This document shows positions 1-6,214 of a stretch of 8,698 nt of DNA, in pieces. Source of the stretch: Planctomycetota bacterium. Its GTDB lineage: Bacteria; Planctomycetota; GCA-002687715; DRQF01. The first letter of the stretch is position 1. Every line of letters begins with the position of its first letter. Location: the NCBI GenBank assembly GCA_024275615.1, contig JAJRYU010000023.1, forward strand, positions 1 through 8,698, read 5' to 3'. The notes under the pieces are model-generated. The model did not search any database, had not been told where the DNA came from, and saw nothing but the letters and a program-made list of their open reading frames with translations. The translations under genes were made by a program, and so were the position numbers.

Positions 1-1
1 C

Positions 2-679
2 ATGTCATCGCCGCGGATTCACGGGGATAGACTATTTGTCAATTGTACTGATGGTAATTTCTTTGCCTTCAACAAGAACAATGGCAAGGAGCTTTGGCGT
101 TATTGGACCTCGGCCAAGATGCTCGGATCTAGTTGTGCATTCTTAGGCCCAGACACGGCGATCTTCCCTGCCCACGATCGTTTTCTCCACATCGTTGATC
201 TAAGAAGCGGTGAGGCCACCAGCCGCCTCCCCATCAATCACGTCTCAGCGTCCACGCCCTTGATCGCTTTTGGCTGCGCCTATTTTACCGCGTCAGGCGG
301 CCTGTTTTGTTGCTTCGATCTTGTTGAAGAAGAGATGCGTTGGACGAAAAAAATCACCAAGGCTGCATCCCACAGCCTAGCTCTCAGCGGCGATAACATT
401 CTTGTTCATGCCCGGAACGAACTGCACGCCTACCACGGGGTGACGGGCGATTTGGTTTGGAATGTCAAATTGGCTGGCCAAGGCGCTGTTGCACCTTGTG
501 TCGGGCCGAAGTTGATCTATATGACATGCGACAAGGCAGTCGTCTATGCCATCGACCCCCAAGACGGCGCGATCAAGTGGCAACAAAAATTCGGTAATGC
601 AAGTAGATTCCAACCTGTCTTGATCGATGGCATCGTGGTGGTGGGCAATCTCAAAGGCAGAATGACAGCATTCAAATGA
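2..679 (+). CDS. PQQ-like beta-propeller repeat protein (5' end outside window)
   Basis: This is the C-terminal part of a beta-propeller protein of the PQQ-repeat/BamB-like type. About five and a half blades can be read. Each has a strand pair around a G-D/P-x-hydrophobic element, then an 'hxAhDxxxGxxxW' element: residues 18-32 (FFAFNKNNGKELW), about 65-76, 103-114, 141-153 (LHAYHGVTGDLVW) and 182-194 (VYAIDPQDGAIKW), closing with GRMTAFK at the C-terminus. Such propellers usually act as scaffolds or, in quinoproteins, bind PQQ. No PQQ-ligand pattern or haem motif is visible here, so an enzymatic role is not supported. The first ATG at position 2 lies inside a blade, with no room to see a ribosome binding site, so the gene almost certainly starts upstream and any signal peptide is out of view. 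Its stop overlaps the acylphosphatase start by 4 bp (ATGA), suggesting translational coupling. The family assignment is solid; the specific function is unknown. Confidence 0.8.
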   Translation: MSSPRIHGDRLFVNCTDGNFFAFNKNNGKELWRYWTSAKMLGSSCAFLGPDTAIFPAHDRFLHIVDLRSGEATSRLPINHVSASTPLIAFGCAYFTASGGLFCCFDLVEEEMRWTKKITKAASHSLALSGDNILVHARNELHAYHGVTGDLVWNVKLAGQGAVAPCVGPKLIYMTCDKAVVYAIDPQDGAIKWQQKFGNASRFQPVLIDGIVVVGNLKGRMTAFK

Positions 680-984
680 TGAGCGAAGCGCATGGATTTC
701 GGGCGATTGTAACGGGTCGAGTCCAAGGTGTTGGTTTTCGCTGGTTTACTCGAAAACGTGCTCAAGCTCTGGGGCTAACTGGCTGGGTGAGGAATCTCGC
801 CAATGGACATGTTGAAGCGTTCTTCGTTGGCCACAACGAGGACCTTGAATTGATGAAGGAAGATTTGTCACGCGGGCCACGTGGATCCCGTGTTGACACC
901 CTCGTTTGCTTCGAGGAAGAAAGAGAAGATGTTACTGAAGAGTTCTTGGTGAGAGACAACGCTGTGGAAGAGGATCATGCTTGA
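676..984 (+). CDS. acyP: Acylphosphatase
   Basis: This small cytosolic enzyme (102 aa; the family is usually about 90-100 aa) hydrolyses the carboxyl-phosphate bond of acyl phosphates such as acetyl phosphate or 1,3-bisphosphoglycerate. The signature TGRVQGVGFRWFT at residues 13-25 forms the phosphate-binding loop with catalytic Arg22. WVRNLANGHVE at 37-47 carries the catalytic Asn40 and the second family signature. Both key residues are present, so it should be active. The start is ATG 676, giving an ATGA overlap with the upstream stop; ATG 679 would give TGATG and is equally possible. No strong Shine-Dalgarno is visible, in line with coupling to the propeller gene. The acidic tail (about residues 80-102, rich in Glu and Asp) extends past the usual core. 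The gene overlaps the following ABC ATPase by 8 bp. Acylphosphatases are common stray passengers in operons, so a direct role in export is not implied. Confidence 0.93.
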   Translation: MMSEAHGFRAIVTGRVQGVGFRWFTRKRAQALGLTGWVRNLANGHVEAFFVGHNEDLELMKEDLSRGPRGSRVDTLVCFEEEREDVTEEFLVRDNAVEEDHA

Positions 985-1987
985 AGTAAGAGATCTACAC
1001 AAATACTACGGTTCGTTCCATGCGGTGCGCGGCATCAGTTTTGACGTCGCCCGGGGTGAAATCGTTGGTTTCCTGGGACCGAATGGTGCGGGTAAAACGA
1101 CAACCATGAAGATAGCTGTCGGTTTCATGACCATGAGCTCCGGGTCCGTTCGTGTTGACGATCATGACGTCGTGAGGGAATCGATGGCGGTGCGGCGAGT
1201 CATTGGTTATTTGCCTGAACATGCCCCCTTGTACGAAGACATGACCGTGACCGAATACTTGAAGTTCATTGCCGAGGTGCGTGGACTCAAGGGGAAAACA
1301 CGTTCTGAACGACTGGCATATGTGCTTGGTGTTTGCGCCTTAGATCCCAAGAAGACCTCGGGCATCAAGACGTTGTCTAAGGGCTACCGTCAGCGCGTTG
1401 GACTGGCACAAGCGATTATTCATGACCCCAAACTCGTGATTCTGGACGAACCCACGGTCGGCTTGGATCCCAATCAAATCATCGAGATTCGTAATCTCAT
1501 TCATCAAATCGGTGAGCGCAATACAGTCATCCTCTCAAGTCACATTCTAGGTGAAGTTGAGGCGACCTGTAGTCGTGTTGTCATTATCAATGAAGGTGTC
1601 ATCGTAGCGAATGGCACCGCAGACCAACTTGAGACGGATTTGGGTGGAAAGCCAAGATTGGAAGTTTCCCTCGGGGCTCCGCTTGAAGCCACATGCCCAG
1701 CGGTCGAATCCCTTGCTGGTGTGAACGCAGTCGTTGACTCCCAGGTGATCACCGGTGGTAGTCGTTTGACCGTCGATATCGATGAATCGAATTCACTTGT
1801 CACTTCCATTTGCAATCTGGCTGAGAAGATGGAGTGGGAGTTGTTTGAGATCGTCCGCCCCAAGAAAACTTTGGAAGACGTTTTCAAAGCACTCACAATT
1901 AGTTCTGAAACGAGCGCATCCGCCCCAGTCATGGCCACTAGTGAAGACTCGCCGGAGTCCGTTGTCGATAAAGGAGAAGAGTCGTGA
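977..1987 (+). CDS. ABC transporter ATP-binding protein, GldA-like
   Basis: This 336-aa protein is the nucleotide-binding subunit of an ABC-2 type exporter and hydrolyses ATP on the cytoplasmic face of the membrane. Visible motifs in order: Walker A GPNGAGKT (residues 34-41), YLPEHAPLY (78-86) in the Q-loop place, signature LSKGYRQR (133-140), Walker B LVILDEP (153-159) with catalytic Glu158, D-loop GLD (162-164) and the switch His189 in SSHIL. Glutamate in place of the Q-loop glutamine and the YLPEH.PLY string are typical of the GldA-like subfamily, so this is not a defect. Residues about 220-310 form the C-terminal accessory domain of these ATPases. A Ser/Glu-rich tail of about 25 residues follows. 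The ATG at 977 has GGAAGAGG (966-973) just upstream and overlaps acyP by 8 bp. The partner permease starts at 1984 with a 4-bp overlap. Substrate unknown; in Bacteroidota the homologue serves gliding, but no other gliding genes are seen here. Confidence 0.92.
   Translation: MLEVRDLHKYYGSFHAVRGISFDVARGEIVGFLGPNGAGKTTTMKIAVGFMTMSSGSVRVDDHDVVRESMAVRRVIGYLPEHAPLYEDMTVTEYLKFIAEVRGLKGKTRSERLAYVLGVCALDPKKTSGIKTLSKGYRQRVGLAQAIIHDPKLVILDEPTVGLDPNQIIEIRNLIHQIGERNTVILSSHILGEVEATCSRVVIINEGVIVANGTADQLETDLGGKPRLEVSLGAPLEATCPAVESLAGVNAVVDSQVITGGSRLTVDIDESNSLVTSICNLAEKMEWELFEIVRPKKTLEDVFKALTISSETSASAPVMATSEDSPESVVDKGEES
1971..1976 (+). promoter_or_regulatory. Ribosome binding site deciding a GTG start
   Basis: AAGGAG lies 7 bases before GTG 1984 and 16 bases before the next in-frame ATG at 1993. 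The spacing favours the GTG as the start of the permease gene, which also creates a GTGA overlap with the stop of the ATPase gene. The site lies inside the ATPase coding sequence. Confidence 0.7.
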
Positions 1988-2742
1988 GCTGCATGCTTGC
2001 AATTTGGCGGAAGGAGCTGAGAAGCTATTTTAACTCTCCCATCGCCTATATTTTCATCTGGTTTTTCCTCGTGACAACAGCCCTCAAGTTCTTCTTCCTT
2101 CGGGGTGAAGGCCCACAGGGACAAATACGCGACAATTTCTTTGTGACCCAAGAGGCCTCTTTGACAGCTTACTTCTCGGTGTTTCCGATCGCTCTTGGGG
2201 TGCTCGTGCCTATGCTTTGCATGCGCATGTGGCCCGAGGAGTACAAGAGCGGGACGATCGAGACGCTGATGACATTGCCAGTGCGAGCATGGCAAGTCGT
2301 GCTGGGCAAATTCGCCGCCATGCTCAGTATCCTTGTCGTCACGTTTGGTCTTTCACTCACAGTGCCTTGGTCGGTGAACGAAGCGGCCGTTATCGGGCTC
2401 GACTGGGGGCCGATCATTGGCGGCTATGTTGGTGCTTTCTTGATGGGCGCAGCGTATTGCTCAGTGGGTCTGCTCATGAGTTCATTTACTCGAGAACAGG
2501 TGATCGCCTTGTTGGCAACGTTCATAGTCAGCTTGCCCCTAGCTTTGGCTGGTACAGCCTACGTTGAAGGTCCAACTCCGGAATGGTTGTCGCCTTTTGC
2601 CAAGTTCATAGGTTTCGCCGTCCGCTTTCAAAGCATTGAGCGAGGTGTCCTTGACATGCGAGACATGCTCTACTTTGTGTCCGTAATGGTTCTATTCGTT
2701 TTTCTGAACATCACCGTCGTGGAAGCACGACGCCTCAAATAG
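1984..2742 (+). CDS. ABC-2 type transporter permease, GldF-like
   Basis: This 252-aa inner-membrane permease is the partner of the preceding ATPase. The N-terminal string WRKELRSYFNSPIAYI (residues 8-23) is characteristic of GldF/NosY-like permeases. So is the cytoplasmic segment WPEEYKSGTIETLMTLPV (83-100) after the second helix, thought to be the coupling region that contacts the ATPase. Six hydrophobic segments can be read at about 19-39, 60-80, 105-127, 137-165, 170-192 and 228-246, the full set for the family, and the length is normal. The start is GTG at 1984, supported by AAGGAG at 1971-1976; this overlaps the ATPase stop by 4 bp. The gene ends with TAG at 2742, 11 bp before the GldG-like gene. 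The transported substrate cannot be read from the sequence. Confidence 0.9.
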   Translation: MSCMLAIWRKELRSYFNSPIAYIFIWFFLVTTALKFFFLRGEGPQGQIRDNFFVTQEASLTAYFSVFPIALGVLVPMLCMRMWPEEYKSGTIETLMTLPVRAWQVVLGKFAAMLSILVVTFGLSLTVPWSVNEAAVIGLDWGPIIGGYVGAFLMGAAYCSVGLLMSSFTREQVIALLATFIVSLPLALAGTAYVEGPTPEWLSPFAKFIGFAVRFQSIERGVLDMRDMLYFVSVMVLFVFLNITVVEARRLK

Positions 2743-2753
2743 GAGCCAATCGG

Positions 2754-4661
2754 ATGAGTGAACCGAAAAGTGGTCTGTTGTTCTGGAATGCAGTCATCGC
2801 TGGTGTCTTGGTGGCAGCCAATCTCATCGTTGCCAACATCATCTTCGACAATCTTGACATGCGTTGGGACCTCACAGAGGACAAGCGCTTCGAGATCGGC
2901 GAAAGCTCGCAAAACATCTTGTCTCAGTTCGAAGGGACTCTGAGCATCAAATGCTATTTTTCCAGCAACATTCCCAAGAGATACAACCACGTTGAACGAG
3001 TCGTTGCCGAGAAACTGGCGGAATATGAAGAACTGTCGGGCGGCAAAATTGTTTTTGAAATCGTGGATCCCGATGGCGAAGGCAACGAGGAAGAATCTCA
3101 AGAACTAAAAGACATGAACATCGCTCCCATTCAATTGGAGGAGCGAGAGGGGGCTTCGAATCGCAAGATTGTCACCTCCTACTTGACGATGGTTTTTCGT
3201 TATGGGGATCGCAAGAGTGTCGTCAACCTCTTCCAGGAATTGGGATCATCTTTGCATGACCCGGCACAGTTCACCTCGCAACTTGAGTACTTCACCACAC
3301 AATCGATTCGCAACGTCACTCACGAGAGACGCACTGTGGGCGTTCTCGCTCCCATCGAATTACTCCCGGCGCAAAACAGACAACAAGTGAACGCCGAAAA
3401 GCGGAAATACCAAGGTCTTTCGATACTGAAGCGTTGGATTTCTTCAAGCCACGATGTGGTGATGCTTGATCCGACGGCGGTCAACCGCGGTGAGCCCATT
3501 CCACCTGAAGTCGATGTTGTTCTATGCTATCGACCGAAGAACTTTACCGCTGCCGGTTTGTTCATTCTCGATCAGTACATTATGGCAGGTGGGCGTATGG
3601 CTTTCTTCGTTGACGAAGGCAAGGTCAATTACGATCCCAAACAGAAGATGACCCCCATCGGCAATACGCAGATGAGGGACTTTGATCTTCCTTCCTATGA
3701 TGCCGTTCCCTTTGATCACAATTTGACTGCGTTTCTGGAACATTTTGGTGTTCGCTTGAAGCACGCTTTTGTCGAAGATGATTCGAATTTTGAGATCTCC
3801 TACATCCGTTCCAAAGAGACGGCGTCCTTCGGGCGTCAGTACTTCGCGAAGGCAATTTATGGGCATGCAGGTTATCCGGCTTGGCCCATGATTCCGACCC
3901 GCAATGCCGAGGGCCTTGCGGTCGATGGTAGCCAAATATCGAGCGACTGGGCTCTTCTTTCCAAGTCCGATGACTTGGTCTTGTGTTGGGCATCACCTCT
4001 TGAGTTGGTCGAAGAGAATCTCAAGAAGAACGATGCCAAAGCTGAGGTCATCTTGCAGACAGGTCCCAAGAGCTGGAACCGATCTTTGAAGGAGAATGTC
4101 TTTTCACCAGTACCCGGTGAGTGGACGGAACCGGCTGCCAAGAGCCCGCAAGTTGTTGCCAGTTTGGTCCGCGGCAGTTTTCGTTCGTTTTTTGCTGGTA
4201 AAGAAGCCCCTAAGGTGGTCGCTCCCAATGGCAGTGAGGTCGATTGGGCCCCTGAATTCTTGAAGGGGCGCAGGGATCGTGTTCTTGACCCCGGCATGCT
4301 CTTTGTCATGGGTGACGCTGATTTCGTACACGACAACATGTTGAAACAGATTCTCAGCATGGTTCAACAAAGAAAAAAGAGCCGCGGCCAAGATCCCGAA
4401 GCCATGAAACTTGTCTATGCATCGATTCGTTACGCGGCCAATGTTTTGGATGTGCTTTGTTATGGCGAAGACGCCAAGAGCATGTTCAGACTCCTTAATC
4501 GCGAAGTCACAAGTCGCGAATTGAAAGAAATCAAGGAGGGAGATGCCTTGATGAGCAAGATTCTCAATGTGAACCTCTACGGTATTCCAGGCCTCGTCAT
4601 TCTTGTTTGTACCATCGTTGTCATCTGGCGACGTATCAAGACCGGTGCGGTCTCAGTCTGA
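2754..4661 (+). CDS. GldG-like ABC transporter auxiliary protein
   Basis: This 635-aa protein has one hydrophobic helix near each end (about residues 8-31 and 607-625) and a long soluble region between them, the layout of the GldG/ABC_transp_aux family. The family's post-helix motif RWDLTEDKRFEI is at 37-48 (compare 'DLTxxKxY/F'). YFSSNIPKRYN follows, then the domain-type segments GGRMAFFVDE (279-288) and MGDADF (519-524), which match the conserved 'GG+hhhhhD' and 'GDSDF' elements. The core probably faces the periplasm, but the topology is inferred. AGGAG at 2741-2745 lies 8 bases before ATG 2754, a well-placed ribosome binding site. It follows the permease by 11 bp and precedes the DUF4340 gene by 13 bp. 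Some relatives are fused to the GldF permease; here the two are separate. It presumably assists the exporter, but no biochemical activity is known for this class. Confidence 0.88.
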   Translation: MSEPKSGLLFWNAVIAGVLVAANLIVANIIFDNLDMRWDLTEDKRFEIGESSQNILSQFEGTLSIKCYFSSNIPKRYNHVERVVAEKLAEYEELSGGKIVFEIVDPDGEGNEEESQELKDMNIAPIQLEEREGASNRKIVTSYLTMVFRYGDRKSVVNLFQELGSSLHDPAQFTSQLEYFTTQSIRNVTHERRTVGVLAPIELLPAQNRQQVNAEKRKYQGLSILKRWISSSHDVVMLDPTAVNRGEPIPPEVDVVLCYRPKNFTAAGLFILDQYIMAGGRMAFFVDEGKVNYDPKQKMTPIGNTQMRDFDLPSYDAVPFDHNLTAFLEHFGVRLKHAFVEDDSNFEISYIRSKETASFGRQYFAKAIYGHAGYPAWPMIPTRNAEGLAVDGSQISSDWALLSKSDDLVLCWASPLELVEENLKKNDAKAEVILQTGPKSWNRSLKENVFSPVPGEWTEPAAKSPQVVASLVRGSFRSFFAGKEAPKVVAPNGSEVDWAPEFLKGRRDRVLDPGMLFVMGDADFVHDNMLKQILSMVQQRKKSRGQDPEAMKLVYASIRYAANVLDVLCYGEDAKSMFRLLNREVTSRELKEIKEGDALMSKILNVNLYGIPGLVILVCTIVVIWRRIKTGAVSV

Positions 4662-4674
4662 TCGGAGTTAATTC

Positions 4675-5817
4675 ATGATGCGCAACATCATCCTGCTAAT
4701 CATACTGTTGTCCCAGTGCGCGATCTGGTTCGTGATCGACAACCCATTCAGCACGGAGAAACCCAAGTCTGAGAGTGTCGTTGAGCACAAATTGGAAGAT
4801 ATTCCGATCGCGGACGTTGAGAGGATCGAAGTGACAGCGTCGGGCGCCAGAACCTTACGTCTCGCCAAGAAAGAGGGGATTTGGTGCATTGAGAATGTTT
4901 TCGGATACCCCGCTCTTCAAGAGAAGGTCCTGAAAGCTCTCGCTGAAATACAGCCACTTTCCCGCAGCGAATTCCGCAACGCAAAGGCCTTTTTGCACGA
5001 GAACTTGGAAGTTGACGAGAAACGAGGCACGAAGATTAGGTTGTTCGGCAAGGGTGGACGCCTCATAGAGGATCTTGTTATTGGCAAGCGAGATGTCGAA
5101 AACTCAGGTGGCACATTCATTCGTCGTCGCAGCGAAGATGCGGTTTTTGTCACGCGGTCTGGCAATTTGGAGAGTTCGTTTTCTGTTGTTCCCAGGAACT
5201 GGTACGACATTGGCGTTTGGGACTTCCCCACGCTTGACCAAGAACGACTTACGGACCTCAAACTCGCGGCCTACAAGGTCGTCGTCGAGGGGTTGGAACG
5301 TCGCACTCGAACGAACAAGGATACACGGGGGCATTTTCGTCATACCATTGAATTTGTCCCTCGAGACGTCAAGACGAAAGAAGAAGAGTATTGGCGCGTC
5401 CTCGAGCCTGCCGACAAGAAAGATCTGATCCTAAGCGATCTCATGGTGCGTTCGATGCTGCAATCCATGTTGAACATGCGCACGAACGAGATTATCGGCC
5501 AAGGAACGAAGCCCGAATACAAGCTTGATGACCCCGATGAATTGGAAGTAAAAGTCACTGTCTTTTTTAGAGAAGGCAAAGTCGAGACGACTCGTACACT
5601 TGAGATCGGGGCCATGCGTCCGATATCACCCTTGGCGGACGGCGGAACTCAGACATACTATGTGAGGACAAGGCACCCTGGCAGTCGCCTCAAACAGGCC
5701 TATGTCTTTGCTGTGCCCAATAGCTACTTGTCAGTCTTACAAAGAGGGCCAGAAGCCTACGTCGATCGTAGGCGAGCAGCGGCAAAGAAAAAAGCGGAAG
5801 ACGCCAAGAAGAAGTAA
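4675..5817 (+). CDS. DUF4340 domain membrane-anchored protein
   Basis: This 380-aa protein has an N-terminal hydrophobic helix (residues 5-21, NIILLIILLSQCAIWFV) and a long soluble region. It is best read as a DUF4340 protein from its position right after a GldG-like gene and from the pattern I..VERIEVT..G.RTLRLAKKEGIWCIEN (about 45-73) with LLGSK-like stretches such as DLVIGKRDVENSG (about 130-142). A Cys15 lies in the helix, but Gln at -1 makes a lipobox unlikely, so it is probably membrane-anchored. The last 20 residues are rich in Arg, Lys and Ala (RRRAAAKKKAEDAKKK) and probably helical. GGAG at 4664-4667 sits 7 bases before ATG 4675; ATG 4678 is an alternative start. This is the last gene of the operon. 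It probably works with the GldG-like subunit, but its function is unknown. Exact family membership is inferred from context more than from motifs. Confidence 0.75.
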   Translation: MMRNIILLIILLSQCAIWFVIDNPFSTEKPKSESVVEHKLEDIPIADVERIEVTASGARTLRLAKKEGIWCIENVFGYPALQEKVLKALAEIQPLSRSEFRNAKAFLHENLEVDEKRGTKIRLFGKGGRLIEDLVIGKRDVENSGGTFIRRRSEDAVFVTRSGNLESSFSVVPRNWYDIGVWDFPTLDQERLTDLKLAAYKVVVEGLERRTRTNKDTRGHFRHTIEFVPRDVKTKEEEYWRVLEPADKKDLILSDLMVRSMLQSMLNMRTNEIIGQGTKPEYKLDDPDELEVKVTVFFREGKVETTRTLEIGAMRPISPLADGGTQTYYVRTRHPGSRLKQAYVFAVPNSYLSVLQRGPEAYVDRRRAAAKKKAEDAKKK

Positions 5818-5888
5818 GCCGTGGTTTGGGCAGGGGCCCACGCCGGAAACAACTGTATTCCGAGTGCTATTTTCGCAGGCTGCTCAAG

Positions 5889-5952
5889 TGTGTGTAAACG
5901 GCTTTGGAAACCTGCACATTTTCGGCTGTTAGCGTACCAGACCGCCATTTTC
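5889..5952. repeat. Candidate left terminal repeats of the IS21 element
   Basis: ACCTGCACATTTTC (5910-5923) and ACCGCCATTTTC (5941-5952) are imperfect direct copies, 31 bp apart start to start, close after TGTGTGTAAAC at 5889. IS21 elements have such multiple short repeats inside their ends as IstA binding sites. The assignment is inferred from position and pattern; the matching right end is not in the window, so the exact first base of the element is open. Confidence 0.35.
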
Positions 5953-6000
5953 CCCGATCCCCCCTCAGTACAGCTCAGCATGATTCTGCTTTGATTTCTT

Positions 6001-6036
6001 CCAGTCTTCCCTGGGCCATGGCCCAGGGAAGACTGG
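6001..6036. repeat. Perfect 36-bp palindrome
   Basis: The 18 bases CCAGTCTTCCCTGGGCCA (6001-6018) are followed with no spacer by their exact reverse complement (6019-6036). The centre is GGGCCATGGCCC. As RNA it would fold into a very stable hairpin with a 4-nt loop and a 16-bp stem. There is no T-run on either side (right flank CGTAGCACC, left flank TTGATTTCTT), so it does not look like a normal intrinsic terminator. It lies inside the presumed left part of the insertion sequence, and blocking or slowing transcription that reads in from the exporter operon is one possible role. Confidence 0.9.
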
Positions 6037-6091
6037 CGTAGCACCCTGAGTTTTCCAGAAGAATTGACGATAGAGAGACGGGTAAAAGTAA

Positions 6092-6137
6092 CCCCGTGGA
6101 GTTTGATAATGGTTTTAGCGAACCATTCTCCACGGGG
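6092..6137. repeat. Bulged long stem-loop in the transposon leader
   Basis: CCCCGTGGAG (6092-6101) pairs with CTCCACGGGG (6128-6137), and AATGGTT (6108-6114) pairs with AACCATT (6121-6127). Together they form 17 perfect base pairs interrupted only by an unpaired TTTGAT (6102-6107) on the left arm, closed by a 6-nt loop TTAGCG. The two arms on the right are directly adjacent, so the 6-nt bulge is one-sided. No T-run follows. The structure lies 78 bp before the first transposon gene. Confidence 0.85.
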
Positions 6138-6140
6138 CCA

Positions 6141-6209
6141 AATTCCCGCAAGGGGATCGTTAAGATTGACTTTCCTATCGGCGGGAATCCACCGTTTCGT
6201 TAGGGAATT
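6141..6209 (+). promoter_or_regulatory. Candidate alternative stems controlling a ribosome binding site
   Basis: ATTCCCGC (6142-6149) is an exact complement of GCGGGAAT (6181-6188). The same left arm, as AATTCCC (6141-6147), is also an exact complement of GGGAATT (6203-6209), which overlaps AGGGA (6202-6206), the likely ribosome binding site for the TTG start at 6215. The two pairings exclude each other: the first leaves the site free, the second covers it. This is the layout of a translational switch, but short complementarities also arise by chance, so the role is an inference. Confidence 0.35.
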
Positions 6210-6214
6210 CTGTT

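Larger units (their letters stand above)
5818..6214. other. Gene-free structured region between operon and IS21 genes
   Basis: This 397-bp stretch has no credible gene. It begins just after the DUF4340 stop. A short hairpin TGGGC-AGGG-GCCCA (5827-5840) lies 9 bases after the stop but has no T-run, so it is not a clear intrinsic terminator. From about 5889 the sequence looks like the left end of the insertion sequence: short imperfect repeats, then a 36-bp palindrome, a bulged 17-bp stem and a pair of alternative stems in front of the first transposon gene. A minus-strand open frame (5757-6221) runs through it, but it also covers the end of the DUF4340 gene and these inverted repeats and is not believed. 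No convincing promoter pair stands out; TTGACG at 6064-6069 has only a weak partner (AGTAAC, 6087-6092). Confidence 0.6.

Noticed and set aside
977..1987. Missing Q-loop glutamine in the ABC ATPase as a defect
   Set aside because: YLPEH.PLY with Glu in that place is typical of GldA-like ATPases; all other catalytic motifs are intact.
1540..2295. Long minus-strand open frame of 251 codons across the ATPase-permease junction
   Set aside because: It lies opposite two well-supported overlapping genes with all family motifs; its own translation shows no domain pattern and no ribosome binding site was evident.
4717..4719. Cys15 of the DUF4340 protein as a lipobox cysteine
   Set aside because: Gln at -1 does not fit the lipobox (Gly, Ala or Ser expected), so a lipoprotein is unlikely.
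5827..5840. Hairpin just after the exporter operon as an intrinsic terminator
   Set aside because: The stem is only 5 bp and no T-run follows; a terminator is not supported.
6064..6092. Promoter-like TTGACG with AGTAAC at 17-bp spacing before the transposon leader
   Set aside because: The -10 element is a poor match to TATAAT, so it is too weak to list as a promoter.
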